Shown here in pieces: positions 26,830 through 36,353 of a DNA stretch of 64,000 nt. The first letter of the stretch is position 1. Each line of letters opens with the position of its first letter. The DNA comes from Bacteroidales bacterium. Lineage in GTDB: Bacteria; Bacteroidota; Bacteroidia; Bacteroidales; F082. Location: NCBI GenBank assembly GCA_030683155.1, contig JAUXMV010000078.1:50297-114296 (forward strand), read 5' to 3'. The notes under the pieces are model-generated. The model had not been told where the DNA came from. It saw nothing but the letters and a program-made list of their open reading frames with translations, and made no database searches. The position numbers and the translations under genes were made by a program.

Positions 26830-26956
26830 ATTTGTTTAGAGCAAGGAATAGGTAAAGAATACTTTGAGCTTTGGAACATTATTGAGCATTTTTAGCTATC
26901 AACTTGACAATAAATAACCATTGTTTAAAACCAAACATTGCTATCGAAATCCTTCA

Positions 26957-26986
26957 TTGAAATCACAAACAGTTTACCTAGTTTTG
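26957..26986 (+). promoter_or_regulatory. SNF2 helicase gene promoter (TTG-N19-TAGTTTTG)
   Basis: TTG at 26957-26959, a 19-nt spacer, TAGTTTTG at 26979-26986; the start codon lies 19 nt further on. It has the same spacing as the tRNA-Arg and aspS promoters in this window. Confidence 0.7.
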
Positions 26987-27005
26987 CACCTCAAAATTTG
27001 AGCAG

Positions 27006-30000
27006 ATGGATTACAAAACAGATTTTCACAGACAGTATGAGTCACTTTCAGCAAAAGAAAAGTTTTTGATCAAATTGTTTATTCTCACCGTTGAACCTGT
27101 TTATCATAATGCTTTTGATGAGATTTTGAAAAATGGATATATCGCGGAACATAAAAAAACGACATTCCTGAAACGAGAGTGTAAAGAATTGGAATCAAAA
27201 GGATTGTTAATTAATGTTGCCTATGATTCCTATATTTTTCCGCCAGAATATCAAGTGTTCTATTATCATATTGTATGTAAGGAAATGCCAGAAATGGCAA
27301 TTGCACTTGATAAACATTTGAGCAACAGGTCACACTTTTTTTATTATTACAGCGGTGATTATCGTTTTATTAAGCTGTTTCGCAGATTTCTGATTGTTTC
27401 TAACATTCCTGCTCTTGGAAGTATGCCGATACAGGTATCCGGACATGAATTGAGTTCCTATCAAAGCTTTATTATAAAAATGCTCTTCAGGAATCCGAGC
27501 TACCATAAACAGCTTAAAAAAATGGAGGCCTCATCAGCATTTGAAGTTTATAATGGCGAGTTTCTGCCTTTGGTCGAAAGCCTTTTACCCTTAGATGTCT
27601 TTCTTGGAAATTTTCTACTGCTTATGGAATTACAGGAATCCATGAACACGTTTCAAGAAAGCAAAGCAGTCAGAGCACAATTAGCGGACTTTCTATACAG
27701 CACAAGCGGAATTTTCCCGATGGATAATGAAAACAAACCGCTTGAAAATGAGATAAAAATGCCAAAAGCATTTACGATAAATCAAATCTATAAATTGAAT
27801 GATACAAAGCAATTTGACATTGTTGGAGGCTATGCAAAGGAACTCTTTGTTTTAAAAAACAGAGCTTTTGATAAACAAACGCCTATCTTCAGATATGTTT
27901 TTTTAATGTCAATTATTGCAAACCCAGATTTGCTAGGCCCCTGGAAAGCAAAAATAGAACGATTCTTTCGCCCGTCAGATAGTGAAATAACTGACTTCAA
28001 GGCGATTGTTTTGTTTATTCTGATGCAAAAAGAGGCATTGAACTCCTATTACAAAATGTTTTCGCGCTTCACCTGGACACAACTTGGGTGGGTAGAATAC
28101 TGGTCGGCTATTATAGCTGCATATCTGGCTGAGATAAGACTATCGCCACCCAGCCTTGAAAACGCAATGGATCTGCTTCATGCGCTTATTAAGGCACAAT
28201 ACCTGCGGCCAGCACTGGAACTTTCTTTTGTGCTTGACAAAATGACAAATGAAAGCATAGTTGAGGAACTTTACAAAGCACTGGAGAGAAAACTGGGAAC
28301 TCCTGCCCTAATAAGTTCCATCAGAATAAAGCCTGAATATGAACGAAAACTTGAAGCGCTTATTCAAATTTCACAGGCATATAAACAAGATGAAAAAGCG
28401 GGTTCAGATAGCCGTGTTTCATATTTGTTAAATCATAAAGATGCTACTATTCAACCTGTTTTGCAGACACGAACCCAAAACGGATGGTCGAAGGGAAGAA
28501 ACATAAGCTTACAGAAAATAGCTGATCTTGATTTCGAAAATCTGCTCGTTCAGGACAAAAATTTTACAACTACCATCAAAGACACTAAAAGCTTTTACGG
28601 ACCTAAATATGGAATAGATAGACGCTTATCTTGGAGAGCACTTGTTGGACATCCACACCTTTTCAGTTTTGTAGATCCATCCATTCCCATAGAATTGGTT
28701 TTGGTTAAACCTTCTTTGGTTGTGCAAAAAAAGGAAAAAAAGTACCATTTTCAGTTCGATTATTTGCCAAAAGATTTCACTTTTCCGGTAATTAAAGAGA
28801 CGGAAACACGGTATCTTTTTATTGATATAGACCTGAATACAAGCCGGATTTTGGAACAAATGCCGAGTGGCCTCCTTAGAATCCCTGAAACAGCCACCGA
28901 TCTTGTAAAGAAAACTGTGGCAGGTTTATCGCAGATAGTCAATGTTTTTGCCGATCAGCAGGCCGGAGGTGAAAATACTTTGGTTAAAAAACAAGAAACC
29001 GATTCAATCCTTCGGGTGCTGCTTACTCCTTCTGGTGATGGTTTGCGAGCCCAAATTACTGCAAAACCTTTTGGTGAACAACCACCATATTGTATTCCGG
29101 GCGAAGGAGCCCACACGGTTTTTTCTCAAATAAAAAATGAACGGATGCAGGTAACCAGAAACCTTAACACTGAGAATGAATATCTTACCAGCCTTCTTTC
29201 GCAAATAAGCGCTGCTGGATTGGATATTGAAGATCAATATATTCTGTATTTTGAAGATCCATCATCTGCACTTGATTTACTTGAGGTTTTGCACAACTGT
29301 CAGGACATTTGTAAGATTGAGTGGCCCGAAGGTGTGAAGTTCTCCTTCCGCGGAGCAGTTCAATTGATAGACCTTTCCCTTAATATCAAAAAGTCAGGCA
29401 ACTGGTTCGATCTTGACGGAGACTTACGTATTGACGAAAAATTAGTGATTGATATGAAGACGCTACTTGAGAAGAAACGCTCAAAGGGGCAGCGTTTTCT
29501 CGAGATTTCAGACGGCGAATTTGTGCGTTTAAGCGATGCTCTTCGTCGTAAACTGGATGAGTTGCAATCATTTGCTTTTGTTGAAAAGAAAGGTTTGAAA
29601 CTAAGTCCTCTGATGCTTCCAGCAATTTTTGATGGCGCAGAGGAGCTGCAGGGTTACAAATATGATAAAGCAGCAAAAGAATTTCAAAAACGCTTTGATC
29701 AGGCACAAGAAAAAAACTTTTTGATTCCGGAAACCCTTAAGGCTGAGCTAAGACCCTATCAGGAAGACGGTTTTTACTGGATGGCACGCCTTTCTGAATG
29801 GGGTGCAGGAGCTTGTTTGGCTGATGATATGGGATTAGGAAAGACAGTACAATCTATTGCGCTTTTACTTCACAAAGCTTCTTTAGGTGCCTCAATGGTT
29901 GTTTGTCCTGCATCTGTTTTGCCAAATTGGCTGGCCGAATTAAACAGGTTTGCACCCGTTCTTCGACCGGTCATTTTGGGTAATAATGGTCGCGAACAAA

Positions 30001-31118
30001 CAATTTCTTCCCTTGATGCATTTGATGTGCTGATTACTACCTATGGACTGCTTCAGTCAGAGGAAGAATTAATAGGTGAGTTTGAATGGAATGTAGTAAT
30101 CCTGGATGAAGCGCATGTAATTAAAAACCATCAAACAAAAACATTTGTAGCTGCTTCAAAACTAAAGGCAGGCAGTAGAATTGCACTAACCGGCACTCCA
30201 ATTCAAAACCGTATGGACGAATTATGGAGTATTTTCAGTTTTATTAACCCTGGATTATTGGGCAATTTGAAATCGTTCAACAGCAGATTTGCCCAGCCTG
30301 CAGCAGCCAATACTGATTCAAGTCAAAAATCTATCCTCAAAAGGATAATTTCACCATTTATTTTGCGCAGGCTGAAGCAAAATGTACTGGATGAATTACC
30401 TCCTAAAACTGAAATAGTTTTGAGCGTTGAGCTTTCTGACCTGGAGCAGGGATTTTATGAAGCACTCCGGCAACAAGCGATTGAAAACATCAAATCTGAT
30501 GATCAGCCCGGAATTGCTCTTATCAAAGCCCTTGCTGAAATCACCCGATTAAGACTGGCAAGCTGCAATGTGCAATTAGTTGATAAATCTCTCCAGATAC
30601 CTTCAAGTAAGCTTTCTGTTTTCCTTGAATTGATCAGTGAGCTCAGCGCGAACAAACATAGGGCATTGGTGTTTAGTCAGTTCACCTCTCATTTATCACT
30701 TGTAAAAGAGGCTCTGGATCGCAAGAAAATTGACTATTTGTATCTTGACGGTAGCACTCCAATAAAACAAAGAGGAAAATTGGTAAAAGACTTCCAACAA
30801 GGCCAGATCCCCTTATTTCTAATTAGTCTTAAAGCAGGAGGTCTTGGATTAAACCTGACAGCAGCTGACTTTGTCATCCATCTCGATCCATGGTGGAACC
30901 CGGCAGTAGAGGATCAGGCTACCGACAGGGCTCATCGCATCGGACAAAACAGACCCGTAACTGTGTATCGTATTGTTGCCAAAAATACAATTGAAGAGAA
31001 AATCATTCAACTTCACAATACAAAACGGGAGATGGCTGAAAGTATTCTTCAGGGAAATGATGCCCCATCGAAACTTAGCATCAATGAAATGATTCAATTG
31101 TTGCAGGGAGGGCTATGA
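27006..31118 (+). CDS. SNF2/Rad54-family helicase-like ATPase with long N-terminal region
   Basis: 1370 residues. The SNF2 ATPase occupies roughly the last 480: Walker A in D-D-M-G-L-G-K-T near 938-945, D-E-A-H near 1033, and the C-terminal lobe ending with the D-R-A-H-R-I-G-Q motif near 1307. These proteins translocate on double-stranded DNA and remodel protein-DNA complexes rather than unwinding strands. The first ~900 residues were not recognised; they look like a largely alpha-helical region followed by a mixed region, with no SWIM-type Cys/His cluster visible. The gene stands alone with its own promoter and terminator, so no defence-system partner is evident. Cellular role unknown. Confidence 0.9.
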   Translation: MDYKTDFHRQYESLSAKEKFLIKLFILTVEPVYHNAFDEILKNGYIAEHKKTTFLKRECKELESKGLLINVAYDSYIFPPEYQVFYYHIVCKEMPEMAIALDKHLSNRSHFFYYYSGDYRFIKLFRRFLIVSNIPALGSMPIQVSGHELSSYQSFIIKMLFRNPSYHKQLKKMEASSAFEVYNGEFLPLVESLLPLDVFLGNFLLLMELQESMNTFQESKAVRAQLADFLYSTSGIFPMDNENKPLENEIKMPKAFTINQIYKLNDTKQFDIVGGYAKELFVLKNRAFDKQTPIFRYVFLMSIIANPDLLGPWKAKIERFFRPSDSEITDFKAIVLFILMQKEALNSYYKMFSRFTWTQLGWVEYWSAIIAAYLAEIRLSPPSLENAMDLLHALIKAQYLRPALELSFVLDKMTNESIVEELYKALERKLGTPALISSIRIKPEYERKLEALIQISQAYKQDEKAGSDSRVSYLLNHKDATIQPVLQTRTQNGWSKGRNISLQKIADLDFENLLVQDKNFTTTIKDTKSFYGPKYGIDRRLSWRALVGHPHLFSFVDPSIPIELVLVKPSLVVQKKEKKYHFQFDYLPKDFTFPVIKETETRYLFIDIDLNTSRILEQMPSGLLRIPETATDLVKKTVAGLSQIVNVFADQQAGGENTLVKKQETDSILRVLLTPSGDGLRAQITAKPFGEQPPYCIPGEGAHTVFSQIKNERMQVTRNLNTENEYLTSLLSQISAAGLDIEDQYILYFEDPSSALDLLEVLHNCQDICKIEWPEGVKFSFRGAVQLIDLSLNIKKSGNWFDLDGDLRIDEKLVIDMKTLLEKKRSKGQRFLEISDGEFVRLSDALRRKLDELQSFAFVEKKGLKLSPLMLPAIFDGAEELQGYKYDKAAKEFQKRFDQAQEKNFLIPETLKAELRPYQEDGFYWMARLSEWGAGACLADDMGLGKTVQSIALLLHKASLGASMVVCPASVLPNWLAELNRFAPVLRPVILGNNGREQTISSLDAFDVLITTYGLLQSEEELIGEFEWNVVILDEAHVIKNHQTKTFVAASKLKAGSRIALTGTPIQNRMDELWSIFSFINPGLLGNLKSFNSRFAQPAAANTDSSQKSILKRIISPFILRRLKQNVLDELPPKTEIVLSVELSDLEQGFYEALRQQAIENIKSDDQPGIALIKALAEITRLRLASCNVQLVDKSLQIPSSKLSVFLELISELSANKHRALVFSQFTSHLSLVKEALDRKKIDYLYLDGSTPIKQRGKLVKDFQQGQIPLFLISLKAGGLGLNLTAADFVIHLDPWWNPAVEDQATDRAHRIGQNRPVTVYRIVAKNTIEEKIIQLHNTKREMAESILQGNDAPSKLSINEMIQLLQGGL

Positions 31119-31150
31119 CCTGAAAACATGATTTTTTATCAAAACTTCAA

Positions 31151-31176
31151 CCCAGATTTGACCTTTTAAATCTGGG
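31151..31176 (+). terminator. Terminator hairpin after the SNF2 gene
   Basis: CCCAGATTT (31151-31159) and AAATCTGGG (31168-31176), nine perfect pairs with an 8-nt loop, then CTTTCTG. It lies 33 nt after the stop codon. The T-run is short, so termination may be moderate. Confidence 0.6.
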
Positions 31177-31223
31177 CTTTCTGATAAACAATCAACAATT
31201 TTTAGTTTATATTTTTAAAACCG

Positions 31224-31231
31224 TACTTTTG
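31224..31231 (+). promoter_or_regulatory. Candidate -7 box (TACTTTTG) for topA
   Basis: Exact TAnnTTTG match, 49 nt before the topA ATG. The expected -33 position reads TTT rather than TTG. Confidence 0.5.
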
Positions 31232-31280
31232 CAGCGTATTTACAACCTAATTATTTTCCAAAAAAGATAAAGCTTACCTG

Positions 31281-33608
31281 ATGTCGAAAAATTTAGTTAT
31301 TGTTGAGTCACCTGCCAAAGCCAAAACCATTGAAGGGTTTTTAGGCAAAGATTTCCTGGTGAAATCGAGCTACGGACACGTGATGGATTTGAATAAAGCC
31401 CAACTGGGAGTAGATATTGAAAATGGTTTTGAACCGCAATATGAAATAGCACCTGATAAGAAAAAGCTTGTTGCCGAACTTAAAAAAGCTGCCAAAGAAG
31501 CCGAAATGGTTTGGTTAGCATCCGATGAAGACCGCGAAGGGGAAGCCATTTCGTGGCATCTTTTCAAAGCGCTTAGTCTGAAAGAAGAGAAAACAAAACG
31601 CATCGTTTTTCACGAAATCACAAAACAGGCTATTACCAAGGCGATCGAAAATCCACGTAGTATTGATACCAATCTGGTGTCGGCACAGCAAGCACGAAGA
31701 GTTTTAGACAGACTTGTTGGGTATGAACTTTCACCACTTTTGTGGAAAAAAGTGAAGCCTTCATTGTCAGCAGGTCGTGTTCAGTCGGTTGCCGTTCGTC
31801 TTATCGTTGAACGCGAAGAGGAAATTAAAAACTTCAGTGTCAGCTCATCCTTTAGAGTCACGGCTGTGTTTGTTGTCGAAATCGATGGACAGAAACATCA
31901 GGTTCAGGCAGAGCTTCCCGAACGCTATAACACAGAAAAAGAGGCTCTTGCTTATCTAGAATCTTGTTTGGGGGCAGATTATGTCGTCCATTCAGTCGAA
32001 AAAAAGCCCGGAAAGAAATCTCCCGCACCACCTTTCACAACATCTACTTTGCAACAGGAAGCCAGTAGAAAATTAAGTTTTTCAGTGGCTAATACCATGC
32101 GGGTAGCACAGCAACTCTATGAATCTGGAAAAATAACCTATATGCGTACTGACTCGGTGAACCTTTCAGATTTGGCTATCAACATGGCAAAAAATGAGAT
32201 CACCAGCAGATATGGTTCACAGTATGTTAAAACCCGCCGTTTTGCAACCAAAACCAAAGGAGCTCAGGAAGCCCATGAAGCCATCAGGCCGACATATATG
32301 GATAAAGATTTTGTTGAAGGTTCAGCAGATGAAAAGCGATTGTACGACCTCATCTGGAAGCGGACAATTGCCTCACAAATGGCTGAGGCTGAACTAGAAA
32401 GAACTATCGTTACGATTGATGTTTCAACAAACAAAAGCCAGTTTGTGGCTACAGGTGAAGTCATTCTCTTTGATGGATTCCTGAAGGTTTATCTTGAAAG
32501 CACCGACGACGAAAACGGTGATGCTGTTGAGGGTCTTCTTCCACCTTTGAAAAAAGGACAAAAGCTGAACCTGAATGAAATGCTCGCTACACAAAGGTTT
32601 ACACGACATGCAGCAAGGTATACAGAAGCCAGTCTGGTAAAAAAACTTGAAGAACTCGGCATTGGCAGGCCTTCTACTTTTGCGCCAACTATCTCGACCA
32701 TTCTCAAACGTGAGTATGTGGTCAAAGAAGACAGACCGGGAGAAAAACGCTCTTTTAAAGTCCTCCAACTGCAGAAGGATAAAATTAAAAATACAACCCA
32801 AACCGAAACAACGGGCCAGGAAAAAGCAAAGCTCTTTCCAACAGATATTGGCATCCTTGTAAACAAGTTTCTGGTGCAGTACTTCGACAGTATAATCGAT
32901 TACAATTTTACTGCAAACGTCGAAAAGGAATTTGATGAAATTGCGGAGGGACGAAAGGTTTGGAATGAAATGATCAAGGAGTTTTATGGTCCGTTTCATA
33001 AAAAAATTGTTGATACCACCGAAAATGCCGGAAAATTTTCAGGCGAGAAATTCTTAGGAATAGACCCGGCATCAGGAAATAACGTATTTGTCAAAGTTGG
33101 CCGTTTTGGCCCTATGGTCCAGATTGGAGATACGGAATCAGAAGAGAAACCACGCTTTTCTGGCCTCAGGAAAGACCAGAGCATGGAAGAAATCAACCTT
33201 GAAGAAGCCTTGAAATTATTTGAATATCCGAGAAATATAGGGAAGTTTGAAGAGAAGGATGTTACGGTGGCTGTGGGCAGGTTTGGTCCTTATGTAAAGC
33301 ACAACAGTCAGTTTTTCAGTCTTGCAAAAACCGATGACGCTGCAACAATTGATCTGGATAGAGCCGTTGAACTTATTGAGGGTAAGCGAACAAAAGAAGC
33401 ACAAAGTGTTATTCTGGAATTTGAAAAGGAACCTGCACTGAAAGTTCTTAACGGTCGTTACGGCCCGTATATAAGCTATAACAAAAGCAATTTCAAAATT
33501 CCAAAAGGCACTGAGCCCGAAAAACTAAGTCTGGAAGATTGTATGAGCATCGTAAACAATCCTGAAAATGCTCCAAAAAAGCGCTTTGTAAAGAAAAAAG
33601 GTAAATAG
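31281..33608 (+). CDS. topA: DNA topoisomerase I
   Basis: 775 residues. The N-terminal TOPRIM domain begins I-V-E-S-P-A-K-A-K-T and carries the metal-binding D-x-D-x-E in S-D-E-D-R-E-G-E-A-I-S-W-H near 77-89. The active-site tyrosine is in I-T-Y-M-R-T-D-S near residue 287. The C-terminal ~200 residues contain repeated G-R-F/Y-G-P-Y/M segments of the non-zinc topoisomerase C-terminal repeat type and a basic tail, instead of zinc fingers. It relaxes negative supercoils. Typical Bacteroidota length. Confidence 0.97.
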   Translation: MSKNLVIVESPAKAKTIEGFLGKDFLVKSSYGHVMDLNKAQLGVDIENGFEPQYEIAPDKKKLVAELKKAAKEAEMVWLASDEDREGEAISWHLFKALSLKEEKTKRIVFHEITKQAITKAIENPRSIDTNLVSAQQARRVLDRLVGYELSPLLWKKVKPSLSAGRVQSVAVRLIVEREEEIKNFSVSSSFRVTAVFVVEIDGQKHQVQAELPERYNTEKEALAYLESCLGADYVVHSVEKKPGKKSPAPPFTTSTLQQEASRKLSFSVANTMRVAQQLYESGKITYMRTDSVNLSDLAINMAKNEITSRYGSQYVKTRRFATKTKGAQEAHEAIRPTYMDKDFVEGSADEKRLYDLIWKRTIASQMAEAELERTIVTIDVSTNKSQFVATGEVILFDGFLKVYLESTDDENGDAVEGLLPPLKKGQKLNLNEMLATQRFTRHAARYTEASLVKKLEELGIGRPSTFAPTISTILKREYVVKEDRPGEKRSFKVLQLQKDKIKNTTQTETTGQEKAKLFPTDIGILVNKFLVQYFDSIIDYNFTANVEKEFDEIAEGRKVWNEMIKEFYGPFHKKIVDTTENAGKFSGEKFLGIDPASGNNVFVKVGRFGPMVQIGDTESEEKPRFSGLRKDQSMEEINLEEALKLFEYPRNIGKFEEKDVTVAVGRFGPYVKHNSQFFSLAKTDDAATIDLDRAVELIEGKRTKEAQSVILEFEKEPALKVLNGRYGPYISYNKSNFKIPKGTEPEKLSLEDCMSIVNNPENAPKKRFVKKKGK

Positions 33609-33757
33609 CGATATAAGTTCATTTCTTTTTGAAATGGCTGAATTCTGATAAAAATCCAATTTTATAGAATTGGGCTTAAGGTTTTTATATTTCTATTTCA
33701 ATCGTTTTTGTCATTTGAAAAATGGAAGCTTCGCGAGTAAAATACTAAATATTTCAC

Positions 33758-34735
33758 ATGAGGCAGATTGTAAAAACCACCTTTACCGAGATGCTGGGAA
33801 TTGAACACCCTGTTTTGGTTGCGCCAATGTTCCTTATCTCGAACAGCGAAATGGTAATTGCTGCTCTCGAGGCTGGTGCAACAGCAGCTATTCCTGCATT
33901 AAACTACCGCAGCGAAGAAGCAATGATTGCGGCAATTTCGGAAATCCGTCAAAAATGCAGCAAGCCTTTTGGCTTCAATCTTATTGTTAACAAATCGAAT
34001 CCTAAGTTTTTAAGACAACTTGAAGTGCTGTGTCAGATGAAGGTTGACTATATCATCACCTCACTTGGCAGTCCTGAAGAAGTGATAAAGCGCTGCAAAC
34101 CACTTGGAATAAAAGTTTTTTGTGATGTGGTGAATCTTGAATATGCAAAAAAAGTTGAGGCTTTGGGTGCAGATGCCCTTATTGCTGTAAACAGCAGTGC
34201 AGGTGGTCATTGTGGCCCTTTACCATCAGATGTCCTTATTCCGCTGTTGGTCAAAAACTGCAATATACCTGTCATTTCAGCGGGTGGTATTGGAAAAGGA
34301 AACCATATTAAGCAGGCGCTCGAACTTGGTGCTTCCGGAGTTTCTGTCGGAACACTTTTTATCGCCTCTGATGAAGCGCCTGTTTCTGCTGAATACAAAC
34401 AGGCATTGATTGATTTCAGCGCTCAGGATATCGTGCTCACCAGTCGCTTGTCAGGAACAACACTCACAGTGATTAATACGCACTATGTTAGACAGATTGG
34501 AACAAAACCAAGCTTTCTTGAGGTGTTGATGAAAAAGTATCCCTTTTTCAAGAAGCAGTTAAAGTTATTGATTGCATTCAGAGGCATGAAAAAAATTGAA
34601 AAATCTGCTTTTAAGGCAACCTATAAAACCGCGTGGTGCGCAGGTCCTTCTATTGGGTTTATCACTAAAATCAGACCATTGAAGGAAATTGTGCAAACAT
34701 TGATGGAGGAGTTTAACGAAACTCAGGACAATTAA
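33758..34735 (+). CDS. NAD(P)H-dependent flavin oxidoreductase, nitronate monooxygenase/FabK family
   Basis: 325 residues, a TIM barrel of the 2-nitropropane dioxygenase-like family. Signs are H-P-V-L-V-A-P-M near residue 18, the S-A-G-G-H-C-G-P motif near 149 with the catalytic-type His, and I-S-A-G-G-I-G followed by L-E-L-G-A-S-G-V-S-V-G-T for FMN phosphate binding. Family members include nitronate monooxygenases and enoyl-ACP reductase FabK; these cannot be told apart here. It converges with the ferredoxin gene only 5 nt away. Confidence 0.88.
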   Translation: MRQIVKTTFTEMLGIEHPVLVAPMFLISNSEMVIAALEAGATAAIPALNYRSEEAMIAAISEIRQKCSKPFGFNLIVNKSNPKFLRQLEVLCQMKVDYIITSLGSPEEVIKRCKPLGIKVFCDVVNLEYAKKVEALGADALIAVNSSAGGHCGPLPSDVLIPLLVKNCNIPVISAGGIGKGNHIKQALELGASGVSVGTLFIASDEAPVSAEYKQALIDFSAQDIVLTSRLSGTTLTVINTHYVRQIGTKPSFLEVLMKKYPFFKKQLKLLIAFRGMKKIEKSAFKATYKTAWCAGPSIGFITKIRPLKEIVQTLMEEFNETQDN

Positions 34736-34740
34736 TCGAC

Positions 34741-35055
34741 CTATATCTCCTGACCCCAAAAGCCGGTTCCTTTTTCTAGCTTAAGATCGCCCAGAACTTT
34801 GATCTGACAAGCAAGACGCAAACCACGGCTAATGCAATGCGGCGGAAAACTGAGTCTTGCTTTTTCGGTGGTAGTCATCTTACTGACCTTTCCGCTTATT
34901 TTAACTGAACAAGTACCGCATGTACCTAAGCCACGACAGTTGAAAATCTTTGAACTGCCATTATGCAGTGCCATATTATGATCAACCAATAACTGACGAA
35001 GATTTACGCCAAGTTCGCAATGAATACTTTTTCCCTCAAAATCTACAATGGGCAT
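34741..35055 (-). CDS. [2Fe-2S] ferredoxin
   Basis: 104 residues. The cluster ligands C40, C46, C49 (C-x5-C-x2-C) and C83 are all visible in a plant/adrenodoxin-type fold. It carries single electrons in the cytoplasm; the partner enzyme is unknown. The convergent flavin oxidoreductase gene is 5 nt away but on the other strand, so they are not co-transcribed. The ~260 bp upstream (35056-35290) hold no gene that I can recognise. Confidence 0.9.
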   Translation of the reverse strand: MPIVDFEGKSIHCELGVNLRQLLVDHNMALHNGSSKIFNCRGLGTCGTCSVKISGKVSKMTTTEKARLSFPPHCISRGLRLACQIKVLGDLKLEKGTGFWGQEI

Positions 35056-35290
35056 TGAAACTAATTTAGTAGCTTTAAACAGAATAGACCTTCTTTTGTT
35101 TGCCGGATGTTAAATTTTAATCGATTTTTAAACGAAATCGAATGATTTAACTTTGACAACGTTTTCTAATGAAGCTTAGCCCTTTGTAATTTGGAGTTCA
35201 AAAGAGAAAACGGCACATTGAAACAGAAAGGTTGTTAGCAGAAAAATTTATCGAAAATCAGGAAAAAAATACTGAGGTTTATAAAAGAAA

Positions 35291-35311
35291 AAAGCCGGCT
35301 AAACCGGCTTT
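35291..35311 (-). terminator. Intrinsic terminator of the coiled-coil membrane protein gene
   Basis: Stem AAAGCCGG/CCGGCTTT with loop CTAAA; on the minus strand it is followed by a T-rich run (CTTTTTTCTTTTAT counting the stem end). It lies just 6 nt after the stop codon. Confidence 0.8.
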
Positions 35312-35317
35312 CTTTCT

Positions 35318-36241
35318 TTATTTCAGCAAGAGGTTGGCTTCTCCAATCTGGTTATCGCCTTCATAAATATCGACGGTGTACATGCCTGGTTTAAGTTCCT
35401 GCGTATCGCGTTTATCCCAGTAAACACATATCTCCTGGTCTGTATTTCGATAGTCAATTACCTCCATAATCGAGTATTGCAGACGCTCTCCTTTGAAGAT
35501 AAACGAGTAGGCATCATCGCGGCTTTTTGCCAGAATTTGTGATTCAGGCGGAGCAGCAATACGGATATAAATATTTTTATTTCCAGCTTGAATAATACTG
35601 TTTTCGGCCAGTGTAAAACAAATTTTTATTCGTTCAACACGACTGGCACGATCTGTTTCTGTTTCACCACGTCCACGTTGTCTGACACCAGATACTTCAA
35701 CATTAAAGGTTCTAAAAACAGCGGCAAGCTCGACTTTTTCGGTGAGTTCTTCTTTTGTTCTGATGAGCTGCTGCGACCGCTTACGCTCTTGAACGACTTC
35801 TTCTCTGATGCGTTCATTTTCTTCAGTTAAACTCTGATTCACCGTATGCAAAGAATCCATTTGCCTTACGTAACCTTGAGAAATTACCTGCAGACGCTCA
35901 AGTTTTTTCTTGATTTTATAATATTCCCATTGTGTATTAAGCAGATTTTTTATTTCGTTTGCATTGGCCTGTATAAGGCTGTCTTTCGACACAAGTGAGT
36001 CGGCAAGCGAGCCGTATGCTTGTTTGATGAGGTTGTGTTCTGTAATCAGACTATCTACCTCTCGTTGAAGCAAAACACGCTGTTCTTCTTTTTCATCCTG
36101 AAGCACTCTGAGGGTAGATTTAGCCGAAATAAGCCAGATCGACAAGGCGATAATGATTAACGCGAAAATCGCCAGAATTATGTACAACCAACGTGTTGAG
36201 TTTGGCGAGGGTATTTTATGTGCTTGCTGGGAACTTTCCAT
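35318..36241 (-). CDS. Membrane-anchored coiled-coil protein, function unknown
   Basis: 307 residues from the ATG at 36241. An in-frame ATG at 36271 overlaps the -7 box and is rejected. One transmembrane helix (about residues 19-40) is followed by ~140 residues of heptad-rich coiled coil. A C-terminal beta-rich domain of ~120 residues follows, with conserved-looking I-R-I-A-A-P-P-E and V-Y-W-D motifs. The topology suggests a periplasmic rod and sensor or scaffold domain. I do not recognise a named family; similar proteins occur in Bacteroidota. It has its own promoter and terminator, so it is a single-gene unit. Confidence 0.75.
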   Translation of the reverse strand: MESSQQAHKIPSPNSTRWLYIILAIFALIIIALSIWLISAKSTLRVLQDEKEEQRVLLQREVDSLITEHNLIKQAYGSLADSLVSKDSLIQANANEIKNLLNTQWEYYKIKKKLERLQVISQGYVRQMDSLHTVNQSLTEENERIREEVVQERKRSQQLIRTKEELTEKVELAAVFRTFNVEVSGVRQRGRGETETDRASRVERIKICFTLAENSIIQAGNKNIYIRIAAPPESQILAKSRDDAYSFIFKGERLQYSIMEVIDYRNTDQEICVYWDKRDTQELKPGMYTVDIYEGDNQIGEANLLLK

Positions 36242-36268
36242 AGTTTTGCATTTGATACAATGATTGTA

Positions 36269-36299
36269 CAAAAGTACGGCAAAAATCGTTAGTGTGCAA
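36269..36299 (-). promoter_or_regulatory. Promoter TTG-N20-TACTTTTG for the coiled-coil protein gene
   Basis: On the minus strand TTG (36299-36297), a 20-nt spacer and TACTTTTG (36276-36269). It places transcription start around 36262, just upstream of the ATG at 36241, and so decides the start codon. Confidence 0.65.
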
Positions 36300-36353
36300 G
36301 TCGTTAAAGGAAGTTCCGTAAGCGGGAAACAAAATATTAAAATGGAATAAAAG

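Noticed and set aside
26722..31118. tRNA-Arg next to a very large helicase gene as a possible integration site or defence island
   Set aside because: No repeat of the tRNA 3' end, integrase or defence partner genes were seen, and the helicase has its own promoter and terminator among housekeeping genes.
32424..32999. 191-codon open frame on the minus strand opposite topA
   Set aside because: It lies wholly antisense to well-conserved topoisomerase sequence and shows no protein family pattern.
33656..33673. CCAATT/AATTGG hairpin after topA as a terminator
   Set aside because: Only six A/T-rich pairs, and the T-run is displaced by several bases; too weak to call.
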